Of a DNA stretch of 64,000 bases, positions 43,696 through 55,398 are shown piece after piece. The notes under the pieces are model-generated. The model was not told the origin of the DNA. It saw nothing but the letters and a program-made list of their open reading frames with translations, and did not search any database. Where the stretch lies: assembly GCA_037043455.1 (NCBI GenBank), contig JAWPHD010010285.1:1-64000 (forward strand), in the 5' to 3' direction. Position 1 is the first letter of the stretch. The number at the start of each line of letters is the position of its first letter. Source of the DNA: Cyrtodaria siliqua. Lineage: Eukaryota; Mollusca; Bivalvia; Adapedonta; Hiatellidae. Made by a program: the position numbers and the translations under genes.

Positions 43696-45562
43696 CACTC
43701 TCCTATATGTTAGTTAATATTAACATTTAAAATTTGTGTAAACGGTGTCGGAAAGAAATTTCGAAAAAGACGAATACTCAGTCCGTCCGCAATAACGGGA
43801 TCCTGCGACTGCGTGAAATACATTTGAGATATCAAAATGAAATTTGCGTATCCTTTGCAATATAGAGATGACGGACGTCATTGTTTTTATTTCGCCAAAA
43901 TGTGATTGCCATGGCAACACAGTGGGAAAGAAATCCGAAAGGTCAGGATATATGTGGCATGTTTCATGAAGAGACATTCAATTTATAAAATTTACTCCCC
44001 AGAACGATAGTGTTTTACTCTTTTGTTGTATTGCCAAGAAGCTCCGGAATTGTGTAACGGAAGGATAAACGGGTGGGCGACCTTCGTGTGTATACCCCAC
44101 ATCCTAAAAAAAACTACGCTTTGCGAAAAATAATACTGCTGCTCTTTTTTCAACAAATGCCAATTCCACATCTATAACTATTAATTTGAACAATACCCTT
44201 CAAGTGTCTCATTTTAAACAATAATTTCTCCCTGTCCAGTGTCAACACCTGAGCATGTATTTCACTGTACATACTATTTGCTACCGATACACGCTCTCTG
44301 TGTATGTGTACATGTATAATATGTGTGTGATTTTGTATTGTTTCAAGGATATTATAGGAAATAAATATATATATGGAACATATGTGGAATACGCGGGTAA
44401 GTGTTTATAATTCTCTACATGGTGATGTATTTACTTTATGCTTATCTCATTTCCCCACACTTCTTCATGTATATATTTACATTACACGCCGTTGAATATC
44501 CTCATCGAGTTGAACAGTCTTTAGTTATCGGATATCTGAGCAAATTGCTATATAAACGTTTAGGCTTATATACCCGTAATCACTGGGTGGTGCAGTTTCA
44601 AAGTTACCGAAGCGTTTATCCCGCCTATTATGGAAATGTCTCGATATGCGCTACGACAATATACCAGCCTAAACAATCTATACAACACATCCAGCAAAGA
44701 ACTTCATCTATAGGCTTTCTTGCGTTTAAAATACCTTGAAATTGTATTATTTTATCGGGATTGTGTAGCTTTAAATGTTGTTGAAAAATATACCCGACAT
44801 ATGGTTATGTAGTAAATCATTAGAGAGAAACTGTTTAAAACAAATGCTAATAAGGCCAATATAAAATAAATATGAGGTTCCTATTATATACAAAAAAAAT
44901 AAAATAGAGATAGCTTGGACATTGTGTTTTTTTACGTGAAAACAGGCGTTGAATCAGCAATTACCCAATTTGGAATAAAAGTTCAGCACATAATAATAAT
45001 ATCTACATTTGACATTTTTTCTCCAATACCAAACAGTATTTAGAGTCGCACAGAAAGGTAGGAACGTTACACATTAATTGTATCTTGGTATTTTAATGCT
45101 TAGCAACATTGATCGAAATCCTGCACAATAATGCGCACACTTGATATATACCTGCGTTTGATTCCATTTTGATTTTAATGAAATCACGAAGCAGGCATGC
45201 CGTGAAGTGCAGGCCAATTATTGTATTCGCCGAGCCTTTGATCTGTATTTTATATTCTCACATTTATATTAATCGGTTAAAACTATTTAAAATTCGTTTT
45301 TAATTAAGGTGAATATTAATGTAATTTATATACAAATGCATAGTGTCGATGTATTTAATGTAGCAGTGTTAACAGTGTTCTGCTTCCTTCGGACATCACG
45401 CTGCGTTTATTACGCAAATTATGTTGTTTATTGTTTTGGTGTTTATTAGTTTCATTACTGAAGATGTCACCGGTTTTAAAACAACCAAAAATGAGAAGGA
45501 ACCTTATAAACTAGAACATGGGCAACTGTAAGTATTCTTTCTCTGTTTTATGATAAATAGTG
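43696..45562. other. No gene; right end of inverted repeat pair
   Basis: A phrase at 44751-44776 (ttatcgggattgtgtagctt) is the inverted partner of 41789. The 112-codon frame at 44401-44739 overlaps dispersed-repeat text and has no protein character. The rest is AT-rich. Confidence 0.4.
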
Positions 45563-45564
45563 TA

Positions 45565-46646
45565 CGAGAGGTGCCCCACTTTTAATTGAACACTTTTGTT
45601 TAAGATTTTTTTTTTCATCGGAAGTGATTATCATAAGAAATGCGTGATTTAATGATGTGAAACTGTCATTTAGAACGTATGCATTTAAAAATAATATCCA
45701 ATTTCACGCGGTTCTTTTTAAATTACATTTTGAATAAGGTGTACACTATTTTGTAATTTTAAACCTATATGTTGCTGTTGCCGTGGAGTTTTACCTTAAA
45801 CCAGATAATTGCACTAAATGCATATCATAATTGTTTAAACCTGTGTTAATAATTTAAATATGATCGTATGTTTTATTTTAAGACAAAAATATAGATGCTG
45901 AATTAAAAGCTCGACTTTTTATCGCAATATTAAAACATTGACAGATAATAGGAAAGTTTGTTCGTATGTTACTGATAATTTTATAAATTAACCAAAATAA
46001 CTATTTTAATCATATTTTGTGATATAAAACCATGAACAGTTATTGTTGATGTATATCATATATGTATATTATATACCTTATAAAGATATCTTTGGTAAAA
46101 AAATATATTATTTTTATCATTATTTGCAAATGTGTGTGTTTTGCCCCTAAATTTTAAGTTATATATTTTTCTATCTTTTCTTTTGAGAAACTTATGAAAC
46201 TTTTTTTTTATAGTGAAGGAAGTCTGCCTGCAGTTAATGTTTTGAACTAGAAGCTTTCGTAAATGTAATCATTAGTTGAATTTCATGTTAATTTTCGCTA
46301 AAATCCTGAAATTCGACAAATTAAAACAAAAATGCATATTACACTTTTCTACATTCAGACATGGAATACTATAACTTTTAACGATATTTTAAAAGCATTT
46401 GTGTTAAAATTTGTATTGCAGTTATTTTTATAATTGACGATTTTTGCTTCAAAATGTCATTCTCTACCCCTTTTCAAAAATGCGGATGCAGCAACATTAG
46501 GAAGCACATAATAGTGCATGTCATAATGTTTCATATCGAAGGAATCATTAGACTTGACATTACAATCAACATATTCGGCGAGAATTTCAAGATAGTTTAT
46601 TCAGTTACACAATAAAAGAGTTCAAATATAAGTGGGGCACCTCTCG
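45565..46646. mobile_element. Mariner/Tc1-like TIR element, non-coding
   Basis: The ends CGAGAGGTGCCCCACTT are perfectly inverted over 17 bases and remain similar for about 35. They are flanked by TA on both sides (45563-45564 and 46647-46648), the target duplication of Tc1/mariner elements. A left end of the form TACGAG is common in that group. The 1082-base interior is AT-rich and has no frame of 60 codons or more, so no transposase is present. Confidence 0.75.
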
Positions 46647-46648
46647 TA

Positions 46649-47284
46649 CATGACACATTTGGAATCAATTGTTCTCGGAATGTTTATTACATGTTATGTG
46701 TTTTCATATATTATTCCTTCTTTCACTATCAGATGTTAAAAACATGTGTATTTATGCTGATCATCTGATTGTTTATTAAATTAAAATTAATGCATATGTA
46801 GCATTAATTTAAAAAATGCGAATTCTTACATTATCTGACGTATAACAAACCATGCTAAAAGAAGTTTCCGTGGAATTATGAGAAAACAGTAAGACATAAT
46901 TTAATTTAGAGTGTTTCAATTCGTGATAAAACATGTAAGATCAATACAAATATGGTGTTAGCACCGCGCTGTTCAAGTCCAACATTCGAATTCACTATAG
47001 ATTTGGAAAGAAATCGGTGTGAAATGTTTAAATTTACACTAGTATGTAACCTAGTATAGCAGATGTTCCTGTGCAAAATGAATTTTCTGATAAATACGGC
47101 GTTACTTTTAGACTCATTTTATTATGTTTACATAACGCAATGCATGCATAAACAACCTCCATCTCAAAGTTGACGAAACGTTATTACCACATGTCCATGC
47201 ATAAAACACAACAAAGATAAGGATGATAGCAGGTCGAGCTAGTCGATTTTTGTAACCACTAAGTTACCTATGTTTAACTTCATC
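46649..47284. other. No gene seen
   Basis: AT-rich spacer between the mariner-like element and the satellite. Confidence 0.4.
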
Positions 47285-49435
47285 CGTCACTGACCGAGGT
47301 ATGTACTTGTTAAAGTTAGTCCATTATTTACCGGGTTATCTACTTGTTTATTTAAATAATTTACCAAGGTATGTACTTGTTTAATCTCGTATTCAATTAA
47401 CCCAAGTATGTACCTTTATATTTAATCCAGTTCGTCATTTAATGAATCATGTTCTTGTTTAATCTAGTCCCTAATTTACCGAGGTACGTTCTTGCTTACA
47501 CTAGTCCGTCTTTTACTGAGGTATGTTATTGTTTACTTTAATCAGTCCTTTACTGAGGTATGTACTTGTTTACTATCGTCCGACCTTTACTGAGGTATGT
47601 TCTTGTTTACTCTAGTCCGTCCTTTACTGAGGTATGTACTTGTTTACTCTAGTCCGTCCTTTAATGAGGTATGTTCTTGTTTACTCTAGTCCGTCCTTTA
47701 CTGATGTATGTACTTGTTTACTCTAGTCCGTCCTTTACTGAGGTATGTACTTGTTTACTCTAGTCCGTCCTTTAATGAGGTATGTTCTTGTCTACTCTAG
47801 TCCGTCCTTTAATGATGTATGTTCTTGTTTACTCTAGTCCGTCCTTTACTGAGGTATGTTCTTGTTTTTAGTCCGTCTTTTAATGAGGTATGTTCTTGTT
47901 TACTCTAGTCCGTCCTTTACTGAGGTATGTACTTGTTTACTCTAGTCCGTCCTTTACTGAGGTATGTACTTGTTTACTCTAGTCCGTCCTTTAATGAGGT
48001 ATGTTCTTGTCTACTCTAGTCCGCCCTTTAATGATGTATGTTCTTGTTTACTCTAGTCCGTCCTTTACTGAGGTATGTTCTTGTTTACTTTAGTCCGTCT
48101 TTTAATGAGGTATGTTCTTGTTTACTCTAGTACGTCCTTTACTGAGGTATGTTTTTGTTTACTCTAGTCCGTCCTTTACAGAGGTATGTTCTTGTTTACT
48201 CTAGTCCGTCCTTTAATGAGGTATGTACTGTTAACTCTAGTCCGTCCTTTACTGAGGTATGTTCTTGTTTACTCTAGTCCGTCCTTTACTGAGGCATGTT
48301 CTTGTTTACTCTAGTCCGTCGTTTACAGAGGTATGTACTTGTTTACTCTAGTCAGTCCTTTAATGAGTTATGTTTTTGTTTACTCTAGTTTGTCCTTTAC
48401 TGAAGTGTGTACTTGTTTACTCTAGTCCGTCCTTTACTGAGGTATGTTCTTGTTTACTCTAGTCCGTCCTTTACTGAAGTATGTACTTGTTTACTCTAGT
48501 CCGTCCTTTAAAGAAGTATGTTCTTGTTTACTCTAGTCCGTCCTTTAATGAGGTTTGTTTTTGTTTACTCTAGTCCGACCTTTATTGAGGTATGTTCTTG
48601 TTTATTCTAGTCCGTCCTTTACTGAAGTATGTTCTTGTTTACTCTAGTCCGTCGTTTACTGAGGTATGTTCTTGTTTACTATAGTCCGTCCTTTAATGAG
48701 GTATGTTCTTGTTTACTGTAGTCCGTCCTTTACAGAGGTATGTACTTGTTTACTCTAGTCCGCCTTTAATGAGGTATGTACTTGTTTACTCTAGTCCGTC
48801 CTTTACAGAGGTATGTACATGTTTACTCTAGTCCGTCCTTTAATGAAGTATGTTCTTGTTTACTCTAGTTCGTCCTTTACTGAGGTATGTACTTGTTACT
48901 TTACTAAGGTATGTTCTGGTTTAATCCAGTCCGTCCTTAGTGAGGTATGTACTGGTTTAATTTAGTCCTTGCTTCATGAGGTATGTTCTTGTTTAATATC
49001 GTCAGTCCTTTACTGAGGTATGTACATGTTTAATTTAGTCTGTGCTTTACTGAGGTATGTTCTTCTTTAATCTAGTCCGTTCTTTACTGAGGTATGTACT
49101 TGTTTAATGCAGTCCTTTATTTACTGAGGTATGTTCTGGTTTAATCTAGTCCGTCCGCTACTGAGGTATGTTCTTCTTAAATCTAGTCCGTTCTTTACTG
49201 AGGTATGTACTTGTTTAATGCAGTCCTTCATTTACTGAGGTATGTTCTGGTTTAATCTAGTCCGTCCGTTACTGAGGTATGTACTTGTTTAATGCAGTCC
49301 TTCATTTACTGAGGTATGTACGTGTTTAGTTTAGTCCGTTCTTTATTGAGGTATGTACTTGTATAATGCAGTCTTTCATTTACTAAGGTATGTTCATGTT
49401 TAGTTTAGTCCGTCCTTTACTGAGGTATGTACTTG
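47285..49435 (+). repeat. 37-base satellite array, about 58 units
   Basis: The unit is cctttactgaggtatgttct plus tgtttactctagtccgt. Central units (47600-48890) are homogeneous, differing mainly at gtActtg/gtTcttg and ttaCtga/ttaAtga. Both edges are diverged. The right edge (48900-49435) forms a variant with 'tttaatgcagtccttcattt' that alternates with a standard unit. A block of six units (near 47730-47880) is repeated near 47950-48100 at a spacing of 219 bases, a higher-order repeat. Confidence 0.95.
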
Positions 49436-49552
49436 TTTAAATGACATACCCCTAATCTAATAACCAGGTTTTACAAGGAAAACCTCGTTAAAAACTGAAA
49501 ATCATTACTGCGATTATAATTCTAATGTTATTTACATGTATTATGCAGTGCT
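49436..49552. other. Short spacer
   Basis: It follows the last satellite unit; nothing recognised. Confidence 0.4.
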
Positions 49553-49830
49553 TAACGGCTCATCCACGAAGTACCGGTTGGTTAAAGCCGCTCCAGAGAC
49601 AGGGTTATAATATACGAGTATAGGCATCCGGGAATTCTTACTAACGGATAGTAGCATGCTTATCGTTCTTTAGCGTGTTCAAGAGGGATATACTCCGATA
49701 AACGGAAAACTCCGGTTTATGTCCCCATCTGACAAACGAGGCTTGGGACGTGTGTTGCTTAAGAACATTCCAACGAAACTTGTTTCGCATGTGAAGCTTG
49801 AACCAGGGACCGCCAAACCGGCACCCATAT
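49553..49830 (-). mobile_element. SINE body, copy 1
   Basis: Read on the minus strand, it has 'cctcgtttgtcagatgggga', 'ataaaccgg', 'cgctaaagaac' and 'ctctggagcggctttaac'. The same blocks occur at 56.39-56.53 kb and 58.08-58.27 kb. A GGTTCAAGC B-box-like sequence lies near 49800. The A box is not seen. Confidence 0.6.
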
Positions 49831-50635
49831 AACATATCAGATATCAACAATTGATTTTCCTTATCAATTGTCGTTCCTTTTTTTCATTTTAACAAAATCT
49901 TAAAATAGAAGCCTTCAGTTTTGGCATTAGGATGTCTCGTAACTTTTAAAATCAGGACTGAAGACGGGTTCTATTCTAATATTGAACGTTTATTTATTCC
50001 AGATGCATGCATTAAACAAATGTTTTAACAGTATTTTGGTCGACATGAAAACTACCAGGAAAATAAAAATAGTTTTCATACTTTAAAAAAGGGATTTCAG
50101 AACCACGTTAATAACGTTAATAACGTTAACGTTATCTGCGGTATTTACAAAAGTTAGCAATTAAAACTGGCATTACTATAAAGATATTAAATTCATGTTT
50201 AACGTATCATACACCACTGTAAACATTTTGTAATCTTATATGAATTGAAAACTTACAAAGCTATCATGGTAAATTTTCATTTTCACCTAATAAAAAAACG
50301 TGGAAAAGGGTCATGACCTTTAACTCGATTTTCTCTCGTAACGTGCAGAATCAGGGCTGAACATGGTACCATGAAAAGGGTCAGGGTGTAATCTTTCCAA
50401 TGATACCAAATACTTTGCTCCTCGCAAAATGTTGAACTCGAGCCTTAAAGCTACAGAGTCTCTATTTTAACTGGTAATAACTCATGAATATCAATGAGTC
50501 ACGTGTGAAGTAGTTTCAAATCGACGAACACCCCAATAGTCGGTATATAAGGCAGAAATCGATGCGTAAAATATCACACTTCGTACAGGTAACGTCGATA
50601 AATATACGGCTTCAGAATATATTGATAAAAAAAAG
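49831..50635. other. No gene seen
   Basis: AT-rich. A phrase 'cttaaagctacagagtctct' near 50450 resembles the inverted pair at 41789/44776. Confidence 0.4.
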
Positions 50636-50722
50636 TACATGCCCGTAACGGGATTTGAACCACAGCCGTTGCGCTTTCAAGTTTTGATGGCCGTACGTTT
50701 AACCACTAGACCACGGCTATTT
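50636..50722 (-). mobile_element. tRNA-like SINE head
   Basis: Minus-strand A box TGGTCTAGTGGTTAA (50699-50713) and B box GGTTCAAATCC (50651-50661) flank a CTTGAAA loop. Acceptor pairing is poor and the variable region is irregular, so it is judged a tRNA-derived element. Confidence 0.55.
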
Positions 50723-50783
50723 ATTGGTGTAGTAGGACTCAGTTGAGGGGTATGTAAATAGATAGGTTTATAAGCGCGTTACT

Positions 50784-52260
50784 ACTTAAATATTCCACCC
50801 TCGACCACATTTTTGTTCTACAATTCTTAATCGAAACGTTACGATCCCAAAAGAAAAAACTGTTTTGCTCGTTTGTTGACTTCTCCCAAGCTTTTGATTC
50901 TGTATGGAGAATAGGGCTCTGGCGTAAACTAATTAATTCCGGAATTAACGGCAAATTCCTCCAAGTTGTGCGTAACATGTATTCTAATATTAAGTCATGT
51001 GTGTCATCAAACGGACAGCAGTCCCCATTTTTCTTAAGCGAAATCGGTGTGAGACAAGGGGAGAACCTCTCCCCCGTCCTCTTCTCATAATTTCTTAACG
51101 ACCTTGAAAGTTACCTGCTATCCACGGAAAACACGGGAGTAACCATGGATCATTCAGACGAAAATATAACTTACTTTTTAAGAATTCTTATCTTATTATA
51201 AGCAGATGATACTTTGATATTAACCGATAACGCCGAAGATCTCCAAAAATGCCTTAATGACTTTCAAGACTATTGCCAACAGTGGAAATTAAAAATAAAT
51301 CACAGTAAAACAAAAATAATTGTATTTGGCGCGAGAAACACAGCACAGTTTAATTTTACCCTTGGAGGTAACCCAGTAGAAATAGTAGATAAATATAAAT
51401 ATCTTGGAGTGTATTTTTCAAACTCAGGAAGCTTCCTAAATGCTAGAAAGCATATTGCAAGCCAAGCCAATAAAGCGTTGCATCTACTATATACTAGAAT
51501 TTATAATTTAAACTTACCAATAGACCTCCAGCTCAAACTGTTCGATCAAACAATTCTACCAATTATAACGTACGCTTGCGAAATATGGGGATTTGAAAAC
51601 CTTGACTTACTCGAACGTATTCATTCCAGTTTTCTCCGTAAAATCACAAATATTCGAAAAAGTACCCCTCTTTATATGTTATACGCTGAGTTAGGACGCC
51701 AACCGATAGCAATTACAATAAAATCGCGTATGGTAACATTTTGGAATAACATCATCTTAAGCAATCACGCGAACCTATCACATATTTCATACCTTATCAT
51801 GTGTAACTCCGAAGTTTACCAGTAGAAATGGATTAAGCACATTAGAAATATATTAAACTCGACGGGTTTTCCTGATATTTGGATCAATCAACAACATTTA
51901 GAGACGAGATATGTAAACAAACTAGTTAAACAGACCTTAATTGATACGTTTAATCAAGACTGGAAATCTCAATTAGAATTATCGTCCAAATGAAAAAACT
52001 ATAGTTTACTAAAAGATAGTACCCAGTTAGAGTTTTACCTTAAGGCCCTCCCCAAACATGCGTACTTACCGCTACTCAAACTTCGCACTGCAAACCACAA
52101 CTTTCTGATAGAAACTGGACGCTGGTCAAATAATCGAGTTCCTTACCAAGACAGAAAATGTTCTCATTGTCACCTTAACGACCTGGCAGACGAATACCAT
52201 TACATACTAGTAATCGATTTAAGACGTTTTCTTAATATTGCGAATAAAACCGACAGTTAA
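50784..52260 (+). pseudogene. LINE reverse transcriptase (BS/Jockey-like), in frame with stops
   Basis: This is the second half of a non-LTR reverse transcriptase and its C-terminal region in one continuous frame. Motifs: STLDHIFVLQFLIE, FVDFSQAFDSVW (motif A, catalytic Asp), GVRQGENLSPVLFS (motif B), ADDTLIL (motif C, with the preceding Tyr codon reading TAA), WKLKINHSKTKIIVF and YKYLGVYFS. Later comes ILPIITYACEIWGF, then LRTANHNFLIETGRW and a CSHC...H zinc-like end. Four in-frame stops (51088, 51196, 51823 and 51991 regions) interrupt about 490 codons, but no frameshift is needed. The endonuclease and RT start are missing. Confidence 0.85.
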
Positions 52261-52269
52261 ATATTTATC

Positions 52270-52788
52270 TTAAAGGAACACTGCCCGTAACTTTTAGCTT
52301 ACAAAACACACAATAATTATGTTCGCAAACATTACACACTAAACATTATTGAATATTTACTAATTAAAAGCAAGATTGTTTAACGGAATTCAATCGCGTT
52401 ACAAAAAAAAGTAAATCCGCTTTGTGCGTTTGAACTCACAGCCCAAACTAAAATTACACTCACAGTAATAATAGTGTGCGTGAGCGTAAAGTGGTCGATC
52501 ACGCTCCCGACTGAGCTAAGCGGGCTATACATATTACGCAATACATACTGTGGTGAAAACCTAATGCGCTAATGGAAGTCACGTGATCGCAGAAAAGGTA
52601 AATATTGTGGGTCCCACTTTATTTACATATAATAATTAAAACTTTTTTTTTTCAAACTCACGAATGTATTCCTACATACTTCTTAGGGTCTATCCTCATG
52701 TTTTCATGTATTCATTTCACTGAATAAAAGTCAGCCGGTTATTTGGTTATGCTCAATATCTGCTTACTTACGGATAGTGTCCCTTTAA
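52270..52788. mobile_element. TIR element with internal tRNA-like promoter
   Basis: The left end TTAAAGGAACACTGCCCGTAA and right end TTACGGATAGTGTCCCTTTAA are imperfect inverted repeats of about 21 bases. Inside, on the minus strand, lie an A box TAGCTCAGTCGGGAGC (52503-52518) and a B box GAGTTCAAACGC (52427-52438), spaced wider than in a normal tRNA. The element combines MITE-like ends with a SINE-like pol III head. No coding frame is present. Confidence 0.65.
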
Positions 52789-52995
52789 AACACATGGTTT
52801 GTAGTGTCAGTGAGAGGTTAATAATGATATTTAAAAATATGTAAATTAATGACTTAAGTAATAGTTTCCACTTATGTTTCTTTATGAATAGGGGCCCTGG
52901 AGAACGGCTTATATATATGTCATTGATTTTTTTTTACACAACGCATTTTACAACAATTGTTTCTAATAATCCCGTTAGAGGGGTAGAACTCTCTC

Positions 52996-53017
52996 TCCAC
53001 ACACACACACACACACA
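52996..53017 (+). repeat. (CA)n microsatellite
   Basis: About nine perfect CA units. Confidence 0.9.
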
Positions 53018-53067
53018 AATTCATGTTCATTTTATCTTCTTTTTTTCATGCTCATTAAAGGTCTTCA

Positions 53068-53824
53068 TTATGACCCCCGCATTGTTTCAGGTGTCATCTC
53101 GCTCAAATCACTAGAGCAGTGGCAGAAAAACAATAAAGGTGGCTCCAGCGTAAATGAAGTGTCTACAATAGAATTTGAAACAGCTCTGCAGTTATGCACG
53201 TAATAATGTTCCAGGCCCATTATCCACATTTTATCTCGATGTAAATGGAAGATGAGCCTGGCATGTTCATTCCTGTTAGGCGCCATATAACCTTTCATGT
53301 GGTGGTGCGCCTTAAAACCCAGTTCGTGCTATTATCATTTATAATACCTATGTAATATCTGAATCGTTAGATATACCAACGAACAATAACTGTAGTTGGT
53401 TTGTGTAATGTTTTACACTGTATAGTTATCTCTAACATGTATATAATACAATAACGTATAGTTACCTCTAACATTTATATACGATATTTTGTTTAATCAG
53501 TTAACCCACAACATGAACTGATTAGCATGTGTCGTAGCTATACACAAATCCAATCAGAAATAGATAACCAAAAATAAATGTGTGAGCGCAATATAAAACA
53601 GATTTTCAATTTCAGACAAAGGTGTATCACATGGAAGAGGAACCAGTGTAATGTGCTTATAATCGCAAGAATCTCTGTTAGATAAGGTACAGCACCTCTC
53701 ACGTCCCCTGGCTTCGATTTGTAAAGCGGTGTTCCACTTTAAACTCACACAGATTTGGCTTGATGATCCCAAACGACACAAAAGCTGCACCACACAACAC
53801 CAAACAAACGCTAAACGTGTGCAT
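53068..53824 (-). CDS. Possible two-exon gene for a small secreted Cys-containing protein
   Basis: Exon 1 runs from ATG 53824 to 53703 and encodes MHTFSVCLVLCGAAFVSFG, a good signal peptide, followed by IKPNLCEFKVEHRF. It ends at GAC|GTGAGA, a consensus-like splice donor. Exon 2 begins after TAACAG at 53272 and continues in matching phase (exon 1 leaves two bases, exon 2 supplies one) to a TAA at 53070-53068. The joined product would be 108 residues, with four cysteines after the signal region, including HNC and FFCHC. No family is recognised. The intron would be 430 bases, and its acceptor has a weak pyrimidine tract. Unspliced, exon 1 would stop after 41 residues. This is the only host-gene-like signal in the window, and it rests on splice inference. 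Confidence 0.4.
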
Positions 53825-55398
53825 GGTAATACGTACTGGAAAAGGAATCCCTTGTAAGCAACAAGTCCTTATTTCATATCGATCTAATGTTTACAACCAT
53901 ACCATCGATGTTGATGTTTTTATTTGATAATAATAACGATGGAAATGGGTATCTACATGTGTCATTACAAGAATGTTCTGTCAATGTCTATGCTCCTTTT
54001 GTATAATGTTCAATGTCTACTAGTTCAGTACTGTTCGGTATTGTTTTGGGATATACCTCATACCCTCATTATGTGTTATTCTGTGTATTTAGAAAACTAG
54101 GGTCATATTTAACATATGTCCATTAATGTTTTCATGATGTTAAAAACAACAGATGATTAACCAACCCAGATATGACTGATATAGCAAAATATCATTCTAG
54201 AATTTCACAACAGTCTGAGATACATATGTGTTTTCCTGTTCTTTGACTATTTAAATTTGCCCATTTGATATAGTTGTTGGTACAGTGTGGACGGTGCCAT
54301 TGTGTTTGTGTGCTTGGCTTTCTATCGGACCGGTTTTTATACGTTTACTTATTATATACGGAACGTCGGACTATTGCAGCTTTCGTTATAAATTGCTTAT
54401 TTTATTTTATTTTTAATTTATATTTTAACTTATGTCCCCAGAATGCACCTGCAATGTTATTTAATATTTAATATACCCAGACAGTGGCAGACACACGCCC
54501 CTCATAAACGTGTGTAAAACCTTAGTGTTTGCTTTACGATGAGTGTGCAGCAAGGAGATCGACATGTTTAATCATAAGTGCAGACATTGTTATTAACCAA
54601 TATCTCGAGGTTACAAAACCTTACCATTTACTTATTATCAGCTTAAAGTTCGTTTTAATAAGATGTCTGATAGTATCTGCAAAACTTTGCCCAGATACTT
54701 GTAATTATGGATAGACAAAACATGTAACTTATCATTGGTGCTCTCTTTCTAAAACAAATTTATATTTCGTTTCGCTAAGAGACCTTTTGTAAGTTGTTAT
54801 TCCATAGTCCGTAACTATCATACATTGAAACAGGTATTACATAGTATTTTACTCTAATTGATCTATTGAATTATTAGTATTATTTACTTTGTCTTTATTC
54901 TTTGGGTCCGGTGTATTCAATATTTTGTTATGTTTAAATGGGTCATATGCTTTATGTTGATTGTAGTACATGATACTTCTATTTGATTGTAGTATATAGT
55001 TTTTTCGGTTTGCTTGTATTATATGCATTGTTATATTTGATTGTTTTATATATATATTGTTCTATCTGACCTTTTTAGGCTTAAGATTGTATATATATAT
55101 ATATATATATATTGTGACTTCTGTATAATTATTTTGATTTATAAAATTGTACACCTATGAACTAATTGAGATATTCAATGCTAACATGTATGACAAAACA
55201 TGCCACTGTTCGACTGAGAGTTGAGTTTAAATAATGTGAGTGACTACATAACTGTATAAAATAGATCAGAAGAGTCTCCAAAAACCATTCAACTTCAAGT
55301 CTTATAAATTATGTTAACCGCTTCCTTCAAGTAATCCGAATTGTGTACCTTATTTATTTAACCTTTACATTTGCCTTTCTATCTGTTATATATATACA
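53825..55398. other. No gene; fragment of inverted-repeat family and TA tract
   Basis: At 53838-53868 ctggaaaaggaatcccttgtaagcaac resembles in part the ends at 55399 and 56608. A (TA)n tract of about 22 bases lies at 55089-55111. No coding frame is supported. Confidence 0.4.

Noticed and set aside
44401..44739. 112-codon frame with hydrophobic start
   Set aside because: It overlaps dispersed-repeat text near an inverted repeat end. The hydrophobic start follows from AT-rich codons.
47285..49435. CRISPR-like regular array
   Set aside because: Units are contiguous with no unique spacers and the genome is animal, so it is a satellite.
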